Shown: piece by piece, positions 46,315-55,638 of the stretch
Position numbering within the stretch: position 1 is the stretch's first letter
Layout of the letters: the number at the start of each line of letters is the position of its first letter
DNA from: Kalymmatonema hyalinum WJT4-NPBG1
Lineage (GTDB): Bacteria; Cyanobacteriota; Cyanobacteriia; Cyanobacteriales; Nostocaceae
Assembly: GCA_019359075.1 (NCBI GenBank)
Contig: JAHHIB010000011.1
Coordinates: 58,663-122,662, forward strand
Direction of reading: 5' to 3'
Length of the DNA: 64,000 nucleotides
Notes under the pieces: model-generated
The model's input: the letters and a program-made list of their open reading frames with translations, nothing else
The model's database searches: none
Told to the model about the DNA's origin: nothing
Translations under genes and position numbers: made by a program

Positions 46315-47802
46315 TTAAAGAGAGTTTTGAAGAAAATTTGTTGCTATTTGCTGTAGCTGTTGGCGATTGATTTTGCCTTGAGAGTTGCGAGGTAAGGTTT
46401 GTACAGGAATCCAATGTTTGGGAATTTTAAATTTGCTGAGTTTCTCTTTTAGGAGATTTCGGATTTCTAAATTAGAAGTATTCGAGTTTTTCGGAATGTA
46501 AATTGCTGTGACTGCTTGTCCCCAAAGTTTATCTGGTATGCCGATGACGCAAACATCTGCTACCATTTGTGTTGCTCTAATGGTTGATTCAATTTCGATT
46601 GGATAGACATTTTCGCCGCCTGTGATGATTTTGTCGCTGTTACGTCCGACGATATGTAAATAACCTTGGTTATCTAAAAAACCCAAATCATCTACTTGCA
46701 AATAATCCTGATTTTTCCAATTCTGAGGATAGTAGCCTCTGGCTAGAGATTGAGAATAAATTGTGATATTTCCTACTTGATTTGAATTCAATTCCTCGCC
46801 TTGCTCATTGCAAATTTTTACAGAGGCATGGGGAAGGATTTGAGTACAGCTATCTTTACCATTAAGAAAATCATCGGGTTTGAGAGTAGCAATTTGTGAG
46901 GCAGTTTCTGTCATGCCATAGGTGGGAGCTAATCGGATGTTATAATACCTTGCTTTTTCTAAAAGTTCGTTCCAAGCTGGCGCACCTCCCAAAAGTACGG
47001 TTTGAAATTGGGATAACCACTCAGTTAATTCTGGATTTTGTAGAAGACGCTGTAACTGTGTTGGTACTAAAGAAATACAAAATTTTGATGGCTCAATAGT
47101 GTTTATTTGACCAAACTCTAATTCTTTAAATGGTAGAATAACGAGTTTTCCACCAGTCGTCAAGGAGCGCATAAATTGCATTAAACCACTGACATGATAA
47201 AGCGGTAATACGCAAAAGGAATTAACTTGATTGAGCAAAAAATGTTCTGTAAATCCTCGCACGGATGCCATTAAAGTTTCCCAGGTATGAATGGCAAACT
47301 TCATCTTTCCCGATGAACCACCAGTGGGAATCATGATCAGTGCTGGGTGAGGCGATAAGGACGTGGGGTGATAAGGTGATGGAATTTTTGAATTTTGTGC
47401 CTCCTGCGGAGGAGCTACGCTAACGCGTAGCGTGTCCGCAGGACATATTTTGAATTTTGAATTGTCTTGTCCCCAGTTCCTCGTCCCTAGTCCCCAAATT
47501 AAATCTGGCTTGACTAAATCAAAAACCTGTTGCCATTCTTGTTTCCCCCAATCGGGATTGCAAAGAAAAACTGGACAACGAGCTGCACAAGCAGCGAGAA
47601 AACCTGCTAAAAACCGTACTGGTTCCCGTTCAGCTAGGAGAATTTTCAGTGGTGTGCCTCGATAATATGAAAACTGCGTTAATTCTAAATAGAGTTGTTC
47701 GCTTAACTGGGCAAATAAATCGCTATCATCACAAATTAACCAGTCTTTAGGTAGAGGCTGGTAAAATGTTTGCTGCACAAGATTTTCTAAAGTTTTTTCC
47801 AT
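46315..47802 (-). CDS. menE: o-Succinylbenzoate--CoA ligase
   Basis: About 495 residues of an adenylate-forming ligase. The P-loop is IPTGGSSGKMKFA, then TYGMTETASQ, LQVDDLGFLDNQGYLHIVGR and the C-terminal lysine loop LPRNSQGKINR. It activates o-succinylbenzoate to its CoA thioester in phylloquinone synthesis. The ATG at 47802 is preferred over an upstream extension; it overlaps the end of menC by 16 bp. About 48 residues just before the P-loop (frame region 47347-47490) are encoded by dispersed repeats, including a compound hairpin at 47403-47442, and look like an insertion in the surface region between the acceptor subdomain strands. Confidence 0.93.
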   Translation of the reverse strand: MEKTLENLVQQTFYQPLPKDWLICDDSDLFAQLSEQLYLELTQFSYYRGTPLKILLAEREPVRFLAGFLAACAARCPVFLCNPDWGKQEWQQVFDLVKPDLIWGLGTRNWGQDNSKFKICPADTLRVSVAPPQEAQNSKIPSPYHPTSLSPHPALIMIPTGGSSGKMKFAIHTWETLMASVRGFTEHFLLNQVNSFCVLPLYHVSGLMQFMRSLTTGGKLVILPFKELEFGQINTIEPSKFCISLVPTQLQRLLQNPELTEWLSQFQTVLLGGAPAWNELLEKARYYNIRLAPTYGMTETASQIATLKPDDFLNGKDSCTQILPHASVKICNEQGEELNSNQVGNITIYSQSLARGYYPQNWKNQDYLQVDDLGFLDNQGYLHIVGRNSDKIITGGENVYPIEIESTIRATQMVADVCVIGIPDKLWGQAVTAIYIPKNSNTSNLEIRNLLKEKLSKFKIPKHWIPVQTLPRNSQGKINRQQLQQIATNFLQNSL

Positions 47803-48803
47803 AAATCTTCTGGCAAAGTTTCTTCTTGGGCAAACCAATGGTTGACACCAAAACCTACTGCTCTGTTAGCCTGAGATAATTCAGCGGCTAGCTGGAGTGC
47901 AGCTTGTCTACCAATTGCGGTTTCAAAAACGGATGAAAAGACAGCATCAATTTTATGCTGTTGGCAAAACTGACGCAGACGCGATGGTGAACCGACTATC
48001 CCAGGCTTAATTACAAAAATTCCTCGCCAACCTTGTTTGAAGCATCTGGCTAGTTGGTTAAGTGTGGCGACAGACTCATCTAGGGCGATCGCCGTCTTAT
48101 AGCCATAACTCAACTCCAACATTGCCTCGAATTGATCCACAGATAAAGGCTGTTCAATAAATTCAATTTCTAGCCATAATTGGTCATTTGCCTTGATATT
48201 GTCGCAAGCCCGCAGCCATAACTTAGCTTCTTCATAGCTGAGTCCGCCGTTGGCGTCTAATCGCAGTTTTGCTGAGGCTGGCAAAGTTTGAGTGAGTCGT
48301 TCCAAAATTTCCAGTTCTTGAACAATGGGATAAACAGCTATCTTCCACTTAAAGGTACGATATCCCTCGTTCCACAGCTTCTGCCACGCCTCTAGCGCCG
48401 CTTCTCCAGCTGGTAACAAACCACTGTAGCAAAAAAACTTGGCGTTCTTGGCGTCTATGTCCTTCGGACACGCTAAGCGCAAAGCGCACGCTCCGCGAAC
48501 GCGAAGGCGGTTCGTTTCCCAAGCGGACTCAAACCCAAATTGACACGCGGGTAATTGATCCGGGATAGAGAAAATCATCTCTTGTGTGATTTCCTCTGGA
48601 AGCTCGTAGCAAAATTCTAGAGCTTGTTCTAGGGTTTCGGAACCAAACCAGCTGATGGGCGCAATTTCCCCCCAGCCGATTTTTCCTGTTTCATCGGTGA
48701 GACGCAGGATAATGCCTTCGCGAACATCCCAGGTTCCGTGACTTGTGAAGAGCGATCGCACAAATCTTTGCTGGTAAGGACGAAACTCAAATCGATACTG
48801 CAT
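47787..48803 (-). CDS. menC: o-Succinylbenzoate synthase
   Basis: About 338 residues of the enolase superfamily. It has the TFKWKIAVY lysine segment, LRLDANGGLSYEEA (metal Asp), WLEIEFIEQPL, ALDESVA and the second Lys in FVIKPGIVG. It dehydrates SHCHC to o-succinylbenzoate. The start ATG at 48803 shares one base with the menA stop (TAATG), which supports it over an upstream alternative. Residues about 97-124 (DNA 48432-48515, NRLRVRGACALRLACPKDID region) are an in-frame insertion of a dispersed repeat. They interrupt the junction between the capping domain and the barrel (FGFESAWE / CYSGLLPAG). Confidence 0.93.
   Translation of the reverse strand: MQYRFEFRPYQQRFVRSLFTSHGTWDVREGIILRLTDETGKIGWGEIAPISWFGSETLEQALEFCYELPEEITQEMIFSIPDQLPACQFGFESAWETNRLRVRGACALRLACPKDIDAKNAKFFCYSGLLPAGEAALEAWQKLWNEGYRTFKWKIAVYPIVQELEILERLTQTLPASAKLRLDANGGLSYEEAKLWLRACDNIKANDQLWLEIEFIEQPLSVDQFEAMLELSYGYKTAIALDESVATLNQLARCFKQGWRGIFVIKPGIVGSPSRLRQFCQQHKIDAVFSSVFETAIGRQAALQLAAELSQANRAVGFGVNHWFAQEETLPEDLWKKL
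48432..48515 (-). repeat. Repeat-derived in-frame insertion in menC
   Basis: The plus strand reads TTGGCGTTCTTGGCGTC, CCTTCGGACACGCTAAGCGC and GCGAACGCGAAGGCGGTTCG. The same modules occur, inverted, in the menI-menE spacer (46205-46314). The insertion keeps the frame and adds about 28 residues. Confidence 0.7.
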
Positions 48804-49708
48804 TAAAAGCCTGCAAGCAAAAATCCTAAACCGAACAGCAAGCAACTCCAAAAATGCACTGATACGGCAATGAATTTACAGTTACTCACTTTTTGCGGGT
48901 GGTTATGATTTTGCTGAACATGGTTACATAACTTTCGGGCAAAGGGTAAACTCGCAAAACTTAGTAAAGTCCACACGGGAAAAATTCCACAGATCACAAA
49001 CAGCAAAGTTAGGGCATAAATGCTACCAGTAAACCAAGTTAACAACTGAGCCGCTTTTTGTGTTCCTATGCGGACAATTGGCGAACGTTTTCCTGCTGCT
49101 ATGTCATCCTCAACTTGGTGAAAATGCGAACAAAACAAAATTAAGCTTGTAGCAATTCCAACAATCACCGAAGCTGCGAAACTCATCATTGACCAGCTAG
49201 CAGTTTGACTGTAGTATGCTGCTGCTATAGCTAAGGGACCAAAGGCAAAAAAGCAAATGATTTCCCCTAAACCCTGGTACCCTAGACGAAAGGGAGGTCC
49301 CTGGTAAGTGTAGCCCAAAGCACAACAAAGCACAATTATTCCTATGACGGTTAAGTCTTGTTGCCACCAAGCTATTGCTACTATTCCCAGCAAACCCAGA
49401 CCTAAAAATAAATTTCCCAACCAAAATATTAATAGCTTATTGCCTGTTAAATTCACCAAAGAATGGTGTTTATTTTTGTCAATCCCTGTTTCTGAATCAA
49501 AGACATCATTACTGAGATTCTCCCAAGCCAAAATAAAAATTGCAGCCACTGAGAAAGTAGAAAAAACTGCTCCATGAAACATCTTAGTTTCCGCAAAAGC
49601 GATCGCCGTTCCTACCCAGATGGGCATAAGAGCAACGCTGTACATTGGCGGTTTTATTGCCGCCATCCATAACTTAGTGTTGGGATAAGAAATCAGCTTT
49701 GTAGTCAT
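48803..49708 (-). CDS. menA: 1,4-dihydroxy-2-naphthoate phytyltransferase
   Basis: A 301-residue UbiA-family prenyltransferase with about eight or nine membrane helices. The first Asp-rich motif is in ENLSNDVFDSETGIDKNK, and the second polar motif is in SHFHQVEDDIAAGKRSPI. It attaches a phytyl chain to dihydroxynaphthoate, giving the phylloquinone precursor in the thylakoid membrane. It is first in the overlapping minus-strand unit menA-menC-menE. It is divergent from menF, about 340 bp away. Confidence 0.94.
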   Translation of the reverse strand: MTTKLISYPNTKLWMAAIKPPMYSVALMPIWVGTAIAFAETKMFHGAVFSTFSVAAIFILAWENLSNDVFDSETGIDKNKHHSLVNLTGNKLLIFWLGNLFLGLGLLGIVAIAWWQQDLTVIGIIVLCCALGYTYQGPPFRLGYQGLGEIICFFAFGPLAIAAAYYSQTASWSMMSFAASVIVGIATSLILFCSHFHQVEDDIAAGKRSPIVRIGTQKAAQLLTWFTGSIYALTLLFVICGIFPVWTLLSFASLPFARKLCNHVQQNHNHPQKVSNCKFIAVSVHFWSCLLFGLGFLLAGF

Positions 49709-50045
49709 CAGTCGTGAGTAATGAAATTGCCAACAACTTTTTCAGCAAAAGTTCTTATGGTTTGTAAATACACCATATACAGACAACACATTCAAAAAAG
49801 CCGCTTTCTCTGTAAGAGTGAAGCATTAATCAGGTGCATTAACGCACTTAACGTGGTTATGGTCTTTCTCACTCTCAAATGACAGCATAAACTTGCCACT
49901 GCAATCAGGTTTTTGCCAAACCACAATCTGACAGAGCCACTATGCTGGTTACAAGGCGACTGTTTTGTGTTACCTGTAGAAATACGACCACGAATTATCA
50001 CTCTTTTGGAAGTTAACTTTAGAAAAATTTACTCTTTCTAGATCC
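49709..50045. other. Divergent promoter region menA / menF
   Basis: About 337 bp with no supported gene. A 69-codon minus-strand frame (49792-50001) has no homology I recognise. The region presumably holds both men promoters; I could not identify convincing boxes. Confidence 0.5.
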
Positions 50046-51461
50046 ATGACAGTTTCTCCATGTAACGCTGACTTTTTTGTATATAATAAGGAACTATGCC
50101 GCTTTCTTTTAGCTGTTCAGCAAAATTGCATCAGGAATAATGTCACACAAATTGCAAGTCTTTCCCTGGAGATTGACTGGGTTGATCCCCTTTTTGTACT
50201 TGAGCGCTTGGCACAACCAAACAAAATCAATTTTTACTGGGAGAATAAAGGAAAAAAGGAAGCGCTTGCTGCTGTTGATGCTGTTGCCAAATTAGAAATT
50301 GTAGGGAAAGACCGTTTCGCTAAATCAGAAGAGTTTATCAAAGAGTGTCTTCAAAAGATAGTTTGCTTTTCTAGGACAAACCAAGCTTTTTCAGGAACTC
50401 AATTTTTATGTAGTTTTAGTTTTTTTGACCAAAATACCCAACTAGACTATCCATTTCCAGCAGCTACCATTTTTCTCCCACGTTGGCAAGTGGCTGTTAA
50501 AAATGAGCGTTGCGTATTAGTTTTAAATACAATTATCAATTCTGACGTCAATATTCAAAGAATTCTGCAAATTTTCTGGCGCAAGATTGAAATTATCAAT
50601 TCTATAGGATATCAGCCCCAAAGCCTTGATTATTCTTTGCCAAAATTTAGCAAACAATCGGTTGCGAATCCTCAAAAGTATAAGCGTTCAGTCTTGTCAG
50701 CGTTGGACAAAATTCGCTCTAATCATTTAAATAAAATTGTTTTGGCAGATGCACTTGATGTGAGGTCAAATGCTCCTTTTAACTTAATTCAATCGTTAAA
50801 TAACCTGCGACAATTGCATCCTAATTGTTATGTGTTCTCTATAGGTAACGGCAAGGGACAGAATTTTATCGGGGCAAGTCCGGAACGCTTAATTAGTATT
50901 GAGCAACAACAGTTAATGACTGATGCTTTGGCTGGTTCTGCACCACGGGGTAAAACACCTGCTGAAGATGCTGCTAATGCCAGTTGTTTGCTCAATAGCA
51001 TGAAAGAAAGGCACGAGCATTCGTTGGTGATTGATTTTATCACTCAAGGTCTGTCTGAACTGGGTTTGTCACCTCAAGTCTTAGCACCTCGGTTGCGGCA
51101 ATTATCTAACATCCAGCACTTGTGGACGCCGATTAGCGCCGGAGTTCCTGATAAAGTACATCCTTTAAAGATAGTCGCCCAACTGCATCCTACACCAGCA
51201 GTTGCAGGTGCTTCGCGAGAAGTTGCTTGCCATGAAATTCGTCGTTACGAAAGTTTTGAAAGGGGTTTATACGCTGCGCCACTGGGTTGGGTAGACTTGG
51301 AGGGAAACTGTGAGTTTATTGTGGGAATTCGTTCAGCACTCATAGATGGCGATCGCGCCCGACTTTACGCAGGTGCTGGTATCGTTGCTGGTTCTGATCC
51401 TGACAAAGAACTTGCAGAAGTTCAACTCAAACTACAAGCGTTGCTCAAAGCATTAGTTTAG
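50046..51461 (+). CDS. menF: Isochorismate synthase
   Basis: A 471-residue chorismate-binding enzyme. The N-terminal half is variable, and the catalytic C-terminal half carries KIVLADALDVRS, FIGASPERLI, ALAGSAPRGKTPAEDAA, LHPTPAVAGASREVA, YAAPLGWVDLEGNCEFIVGIRSALI and YAGAGIVAGSDPDKE. It converts chorismate to isochorismate, the entry to phylloquinone synthesis. It is transcribed away from menA and its 3' end overlaps the convergent hybrid kinase by 9 bp. MenD, MenH and MenB are not in the window. Confidence 0.94.
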   Translation: MTVSPCNADFFVYNKELCRFLLAVQQNCIRNNVTQIASLSLEIDWVDPLFVLERLAQPNKINFYWENKGKKEALAAVDAVAKLEIVGKDRFAKSEEFIKECLQKIVCFSRTNQAFSGTQFLCSFSFFDQNTQLDYPFPAATIFLPRWQVAVKNERCVLVLNTIINSDVNIQRILQIFWRKIEIINSIGYQPQSLDYSLPKFSKQSVANPQKYKRSVLSALDKIRSNHLNKIVLADALDVRSNAPFNLIQSLNNLRQLHPNCYVFSIGNGKGQNFIGASPERLISIEQQQLMTDALAGSAPRGKTPAEDAANASCLLNSMKERHEHSLVIDFITQGLSELGLSPQVLAPRLRQLSNIQHLWTPISAGVPDKVHPLKIVAQLHPTPAVAGASREVACHEIRRYESFERGLYAAPLGWVDLEGNCEFIVGIRSALIDGDRARLYAGAGIVAGSDPDKELAEVQLKLQALLKALV

Positions 51462-54400
51462 AATTTTGTGTAATGCCTGTAACAATTGCTTAACCGTGTA
51501 GGGCTTTGGCAAAAATGTTTCGACGCCAAGGGCTTCCGTCCGTTGCTTGTTGTCGGAAAGTCCGCTGGTAGCCATAATCTTGACACATGGGTTCATTTTT
51601 AGCAAAGCACGGATCGTGGTTAAACCATCCATCACTGGCATCATCATATCCACAAACACGACTTTGATTTCTTCCCGATGTTGAGCGTACAATGCAAGTG
51701 CCTCAATGCCATCACAAGCTGTCAAGACTTTATAGTTGTAACTTTGGAGCGTGATTTTGGTAATCTCTCGAATTTCAGTCTCATCATCAACTACCAAAAT
51801 TAATTCTCCATTTCCCCTAGGCAATTCCAAAGTTTCTGCTGGCGGTGTTTCGTTCTCTAAAACTGCTTTTAAAAAGACCTGAAATTGTGTTCCTTTACCA
51901 ACACTGCTAGAAACACTGATAAAGCCGCTGTGGCTTTTCATAATACCAAGCACCGTTGAAAGACCAAGCCCTGAACCTTTGCCAACCTCTTTGGTTGTAA
52001 AGAAAGGCTCAAAAATTCTATCCAAGACTTCAGCGGGCATACCAATTCCAGTATCCCTAACGGTGATCATAATGTGGGGTCCAACAGTTGCATCAAGATT
52101 CATCCGCGCATAGTTTTCGTCAATCAAGAAATTTTCCGCAGAAATACTCAAAACGCCGCCGTTTGGCATGGCATCGCGAGCGTTGATAACTAAATTCATC
52201 AGCAGCTGATGCAGTTGTGTCGCATCTCCACAAACAGTCCAAAGATTTGGTGCAATATTAGTGCAAAATTCGATAGATTTGGGAAATGTCTGCTTGGCAA
52301 AGTGCTCAATTTCCAATATCAAATGCCGTAGTTGTAAAATCGTGCGCCTACCTTCGACACCGCGTGCGAACGATAGCACTTGATTAACCAAAGCCGCACC
52401 ACGTTGAGCGTTTGTTTCTAATGTCTGGAGGAATTGCTGGTTCCGCTCATCGGAAATTCTCATCTGCAAAAGTTGAGCAGACATGAGCATCGGAGCCAGT
52501 ATATTATTCAGGTCGTGGGCAATACCGCTCGCAAGTGTGCCGAGGCTTTCCAGTCGTTGAGCGCGGAGAAACTGGGCTTCAAGTTGTTTCTTTTGCGTGA
52601 TGTCGGTATCAACGGTGAGAATTGATTTTGGGTTCCCGCGTTCATCGCGTACTAGTGTCCAACGACTTTCGACGATGATTTCCTTGCCATCTTTCATCAC
52701 TTTATGCAACTCACCATACCACTCGCCTGTAAGGTGAACTTGATGCAGAGCCTCTTCTAGCTGCGGCGAAGTTTGTTTGAACAACAGCTCGTTGGCATCC
52801 TTGCCCAGAGCTTCTTGTACTTTCCAACCGTAAAGACGCTCAGCGCTTCTGTTCCAGAAGACAATTTTGTTTTGTAAATCTCTAACCACAATGGCATCTG
52901 TCGCGACATCTAGCCAAGCCGCTTGTTCGCGGATTTTCTGTTCTGCTAGTATGCGCTCGGTGATGTCCATTGCGACACCGAGCATACGGACTGCTCTACC
53001 AGTTTGGTCATAGTAGACTTGCCCTTTATTTTCTATCCAATGCAGCGCACCATCAGGTGATACTAATCGAAATTCGGCTTCATAATCTGTCCTATTTTCA
53101 ATAGCATCTGTAATGGCAGCAAGGACGCGATCGCGATCTTCAAAATGAACTGCATTGAGAAAATCTTCAAACGAATGCTCATGGGAGCCTAAAGGAAGAC
53201 CACACAGGGGTTCCATTGGGTTATCATCCACAACATTATTGGTTGTGATGTTCCAGTCCCAAGTCACCACGCGGGCGGCTTCCAGAGTTAACCTCAATCG
53301 CGCTTCGCTGTCTTGCAGTGCTTCAAGCGTCCGCTTTTGCTCTGTGATATCCATGCAGGAAGCAATGTAACCCGCAAAACTACCATCTGAATGGAATCTT
53401 GGGGTAGCTGTATCTAATAACCAACGATACTTACCATCAAAACGCCTGAGGCGATATTCCATAGTGAAACTGCGGCGAGCATCAAATGCAGTTGTGTAGG
53501 TTTCCAAGCAAACCTGTAAATCGTCGGGATGAATAAGTTCTGCCCATCCGTCACCTAGTTCTTGTTCCAGTCTGCGTCCAGTAAATTCCAACCAGCCCTT
53601 GTTGAAATAATGACAAAATTGGTCAATACCAGCCATCCATATCATGACTGGGGCTGTGTCTGCCATAGTGCGAAATCGTTCTTCACTTTCTTGCAGCGCT
53701 GCGATCGCGTTCTTGCGTACAGTCATGTCAACATAAACGCCAACAATACCGACTAATTCCCCTTTGTCATCGTATATGGGCGAATCAGTCACTAAAACTG
53801 GGAACAAGGTGCCGTCTCGATGGCGAACGAAAAATTCCCCAGACCAACTTTCACCTTGTTGCACCTGAGACATAATCTGGACGCTTTGCTCTTGTGAAGT
53901 TTCAGCACAAAGAACCTCCAAAATATTTTGACCTATGACTTCCAGCGCTGCCCACCCGTAGAGTATTTCCGCAAAGCGATTCCAGTATATAATTGTTCCG
54001 TCCAAATCAGTGGCAATCACTCCCTGTTCCACCGTTGATAGCAGATGCGCCTGAAAGTAAATTGCTGCTTCTGCCTGCTTGCGTTCGGTAACGTCACAAG
54101 CTATACCCAAAACCTGTACAGGCAAGCCATCTGCATTTTTGGTAAACACAGTATCTCGACTACGCAGCCAACGCCACTCGCCATTACCATCTCTCATTCG
54201 GTACTCTAGTTCGAGAACTTCACCCTCTTTCACACTTTCAAAGCGTTTATGGTATTCTTTAATTCGTGGCATATCATCTGGATGAACGAGATTAGGCAAT
54301 ACTGCCTCTCTCATGGCTTCAATTTGTTGCGACGTATAGCCTAAAATCTCAACAGCTTGTCGGTTTACATAGATGTTGCGCTGTTCAAGTAAGTCGTAGA

Positions 54401-55145
54401 CGTATATCAGATCCGGGCTTGTTTCAACAATCCGCTCAATAAAATATTGCTTTTCTTGCAAAGCAGCTTCTACCTGCTTACGTTCAGCCAGTTCGGTTTG
54501 TAATTGTAACAAGAGCGTAGATTGCTGAATGGCGATCGCCAGTTGATCAGTCACTGCACAAGTTAATTCCACTTCCTCCTGTTGCCAAGAAAAAGGGTGC
54601 TGATTTCTGATCAGGCTAAGACTACCCCAAAGAGTAGAGCCAAAATGCACTGGAACCAGCAACCATGCTCCCTGATAAGTTTCGGCAAAGGTGCGGTTGA
54701 TTTCGTCTGAACAAGCACTAGCATCTTCGATTTCAACAACTTCTAATCGCTTGAGTCGAGCAGCAATTTCATTGTCAGCATCGGGAATTTCCACTCCCAA
54801 AGCACTTGGTAAATCTGGAATTTGATGATAATCAGCGACATTCAGCCACAGTTGCCGTTCGGGTAGATATTGCACAATTTCAACTCGATCAGCTGGCACA
54901 AGCTGAGTAATCTCATTAACTGCTGTGGAAAAAATTGTTTCTAAGTCTAGAGAATTACGGATACTTTGAATCACCCGATTCAGAGCCTGCTCTTTTTGTT
55001 GCCGTCGCTCCCGTTCGTGTTGCTGTCGTAGCGCCTCTTCAGCAACAGGCTCAAGAGATGCTAATTGTTCTAACTGAGAAAGGTGTTGGCGCAGTGCAGC
55101 TAACTCTTCAATCAACTGCTCTTTTGTCTTTTCCTCGTCTTTCAT
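51453..55145 (-). CDS. GAF/multi-PAS hybrid histidine kinase with C-terminal receiver
   Basis: A 1230-residue soluble sensor kinase. Domains in order are an N-terminal coiled coil (1-60), GAF (about 55-215), five PAS/PAC units (about 228-355, 355-480, 480-610, 610-735 and 735-860), HisKA with phospho-His in ASGIAHDLNNILAPM, HATPase (LVINARDAMPNGG, DTGIGM, GSGLGLSTVLG) and REC (ILVVDDETEI, VVFVDMMMPVMDG, LPKPY). The IAHDLNN H-box is the NtrB-like type usual in such hybrids. The GAF lacks an obvious bilin-binding Cys. No partner regulator is adjacent, so it may feed an orphan histidine phosphotransferase. Its stop overlaps the end of menF by 9 bp in a convergent arrangement. Confidence 0.9.
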   Translation of the reverse strand: MKDEEKTKEQLIEELAALRQHLSQLEQLASLEPVAEEALRQQHERERRQQKEQALNRVIQSIRNSLDLETIFSTAVNEITQLVPADRVEIVQYLPERQLWLNVADYHQIPDLPSALGVEIPDADNEIAARLKRLEVVEIEDASACSDEINRTFAETYQGAWLLVPVHFGSTLWGSLSLIRNQHPFSWQQEEVELTCAVTDQLAIAIQQSTLLLQLQTELAERKQVEAALQEKQYFIERIVETSPDLIYVYDLLEQRNIYVNRQAVEILGYTSQQIEAMREAVLPNLVHPDDMPRIKEYHKRFESVKEGEVLELEYRMRDGNGEWRWLRSRDTVFTKNADGLPVQVLGIACDVTERKQAEAAIYFQAHLLSTVEQGVIATDLDGTIIYWNRFAEILYGWAALEVIGQNILEVLCAETSQEQSVQIMSQVQQGESWSGEFFVRHRDGTLFPVLVTDSPIYDDKGELVGIVGVYVDMTVRKNAIAALQESEERFRTMADTAPVMIWMAGIDQFCHYFNKGWLEFTGRRLEQELGDGWAELIHPDDLQVCLETYTTAFDARRSFTMEYRLRRFDGKYRWLLDTATPRFHSDGSFAGYIASCMDITEQKRTLEALQDSEARLRLTLEAARVVTWDWNITTNNVVDDNPMEPLCGLPLGSHEHSFEDFLNAVHFEDRDRVLAAITDAIENRTDYEAEFRLVSPDGALHWIENKGQVYYDQTGRAVRMLGVAMDITERILAEQKIREQAAWLDVATDAIVVRDLQNKIVFWNRSAERLYGWKVQEALGKDANELLFKQTSPQLEEALHQVHLTGEWYGELHKVMKDGKEIIVESRWTLVRDERGNPKSILTVDTDITQKKQLEAQFLRAQRLESLGTLASGIAHDLNNILAPMLMSAQLLQMRISDERNQQFLQTLETNAQRGAALVNQVLSFARGVEGRRTILQLRHLILEIEHFAKQTFPKSIEFCTNIAPNLWTVCGDATQLHQLLMNLVINARDAMPNGGVLSISAENFLIDENYARMNLDATVGPHIMITVRDTGIGMPAEVLDRIFEPFFTTKEVGKGSGLGLSTVLGIMKSHSGFISVSSSVGKGTQFQVFLKAVLENETPPAETLELPRGNGELILVVDDETEIREITKITLQSYNYKVLTACDGIEALALYAQHREEIKVVFVDMMMPVMDGLTTIRALLKMNPCVKIMATSGLSDNKQRTEALGVETFLPKPYTVKQLLQALHKILN

Positions 55146-55638
55146 CGTCTTAGTATATAAAGAAAAAGCTCTGTTTAAAGCAGTGGCTTAAAAGATTTAG
55201 AGAAAGATGCTCTCCCTGTCATTACCTAAAATCGTAATTTTATATACTGCTGAAAAAACATTCGGTTATTACTAATAAATTCTTTTTCAAGATCTCTCAT
55301 TGAAATAAGTGAAAACCATTTGATATCAAATAATGATTTATCAATGATAAAAAAACTTTTTACAAAAGTATGAAGGAAGATTTCTAACCACAGATTAACA
55401 TAGATGAACACAGAGCAATTATCTATGTCCATCTGTGTCCATGTGTGGTTTCCTTTCCATAAATTTGATTGTTCTAAGAGATTTAAGGTAAATCCACACA
55501 AAATCAATATATTTTCTAGGATGGACAATACCCAACCCTATAGATTTGTAGGGAAAAAATATAAGACCAATTCTTGGCAAGAGCTTATAGGTGGTTCGTA
55601 GTTACACTCAAGCGCAACTACAAACCAAAGTCAATTTA
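55146..55638. other. Spacer between the hybrid kinase and proA (about 490 bp)
   Basis: AT-rich, containing copy 3 of the CATCTGTGTCC hairpin repeat (55386-55450) and a short inverted segment GTAGTT...AACTAC near 55596. No gene is supported. Confidence 0.5.
55386..55450. repeat. Dispersed hairpin repeat (CATCTGTGTCC family), copy 3
   Basis: AACCACAGATTAACATAGATG pairs in hairpin fashion with ATCTATGTCCATCTGTGTC and GTGTGGTT. It is related to 34647-34710 and 44392-44447. Confidence 0.7.
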
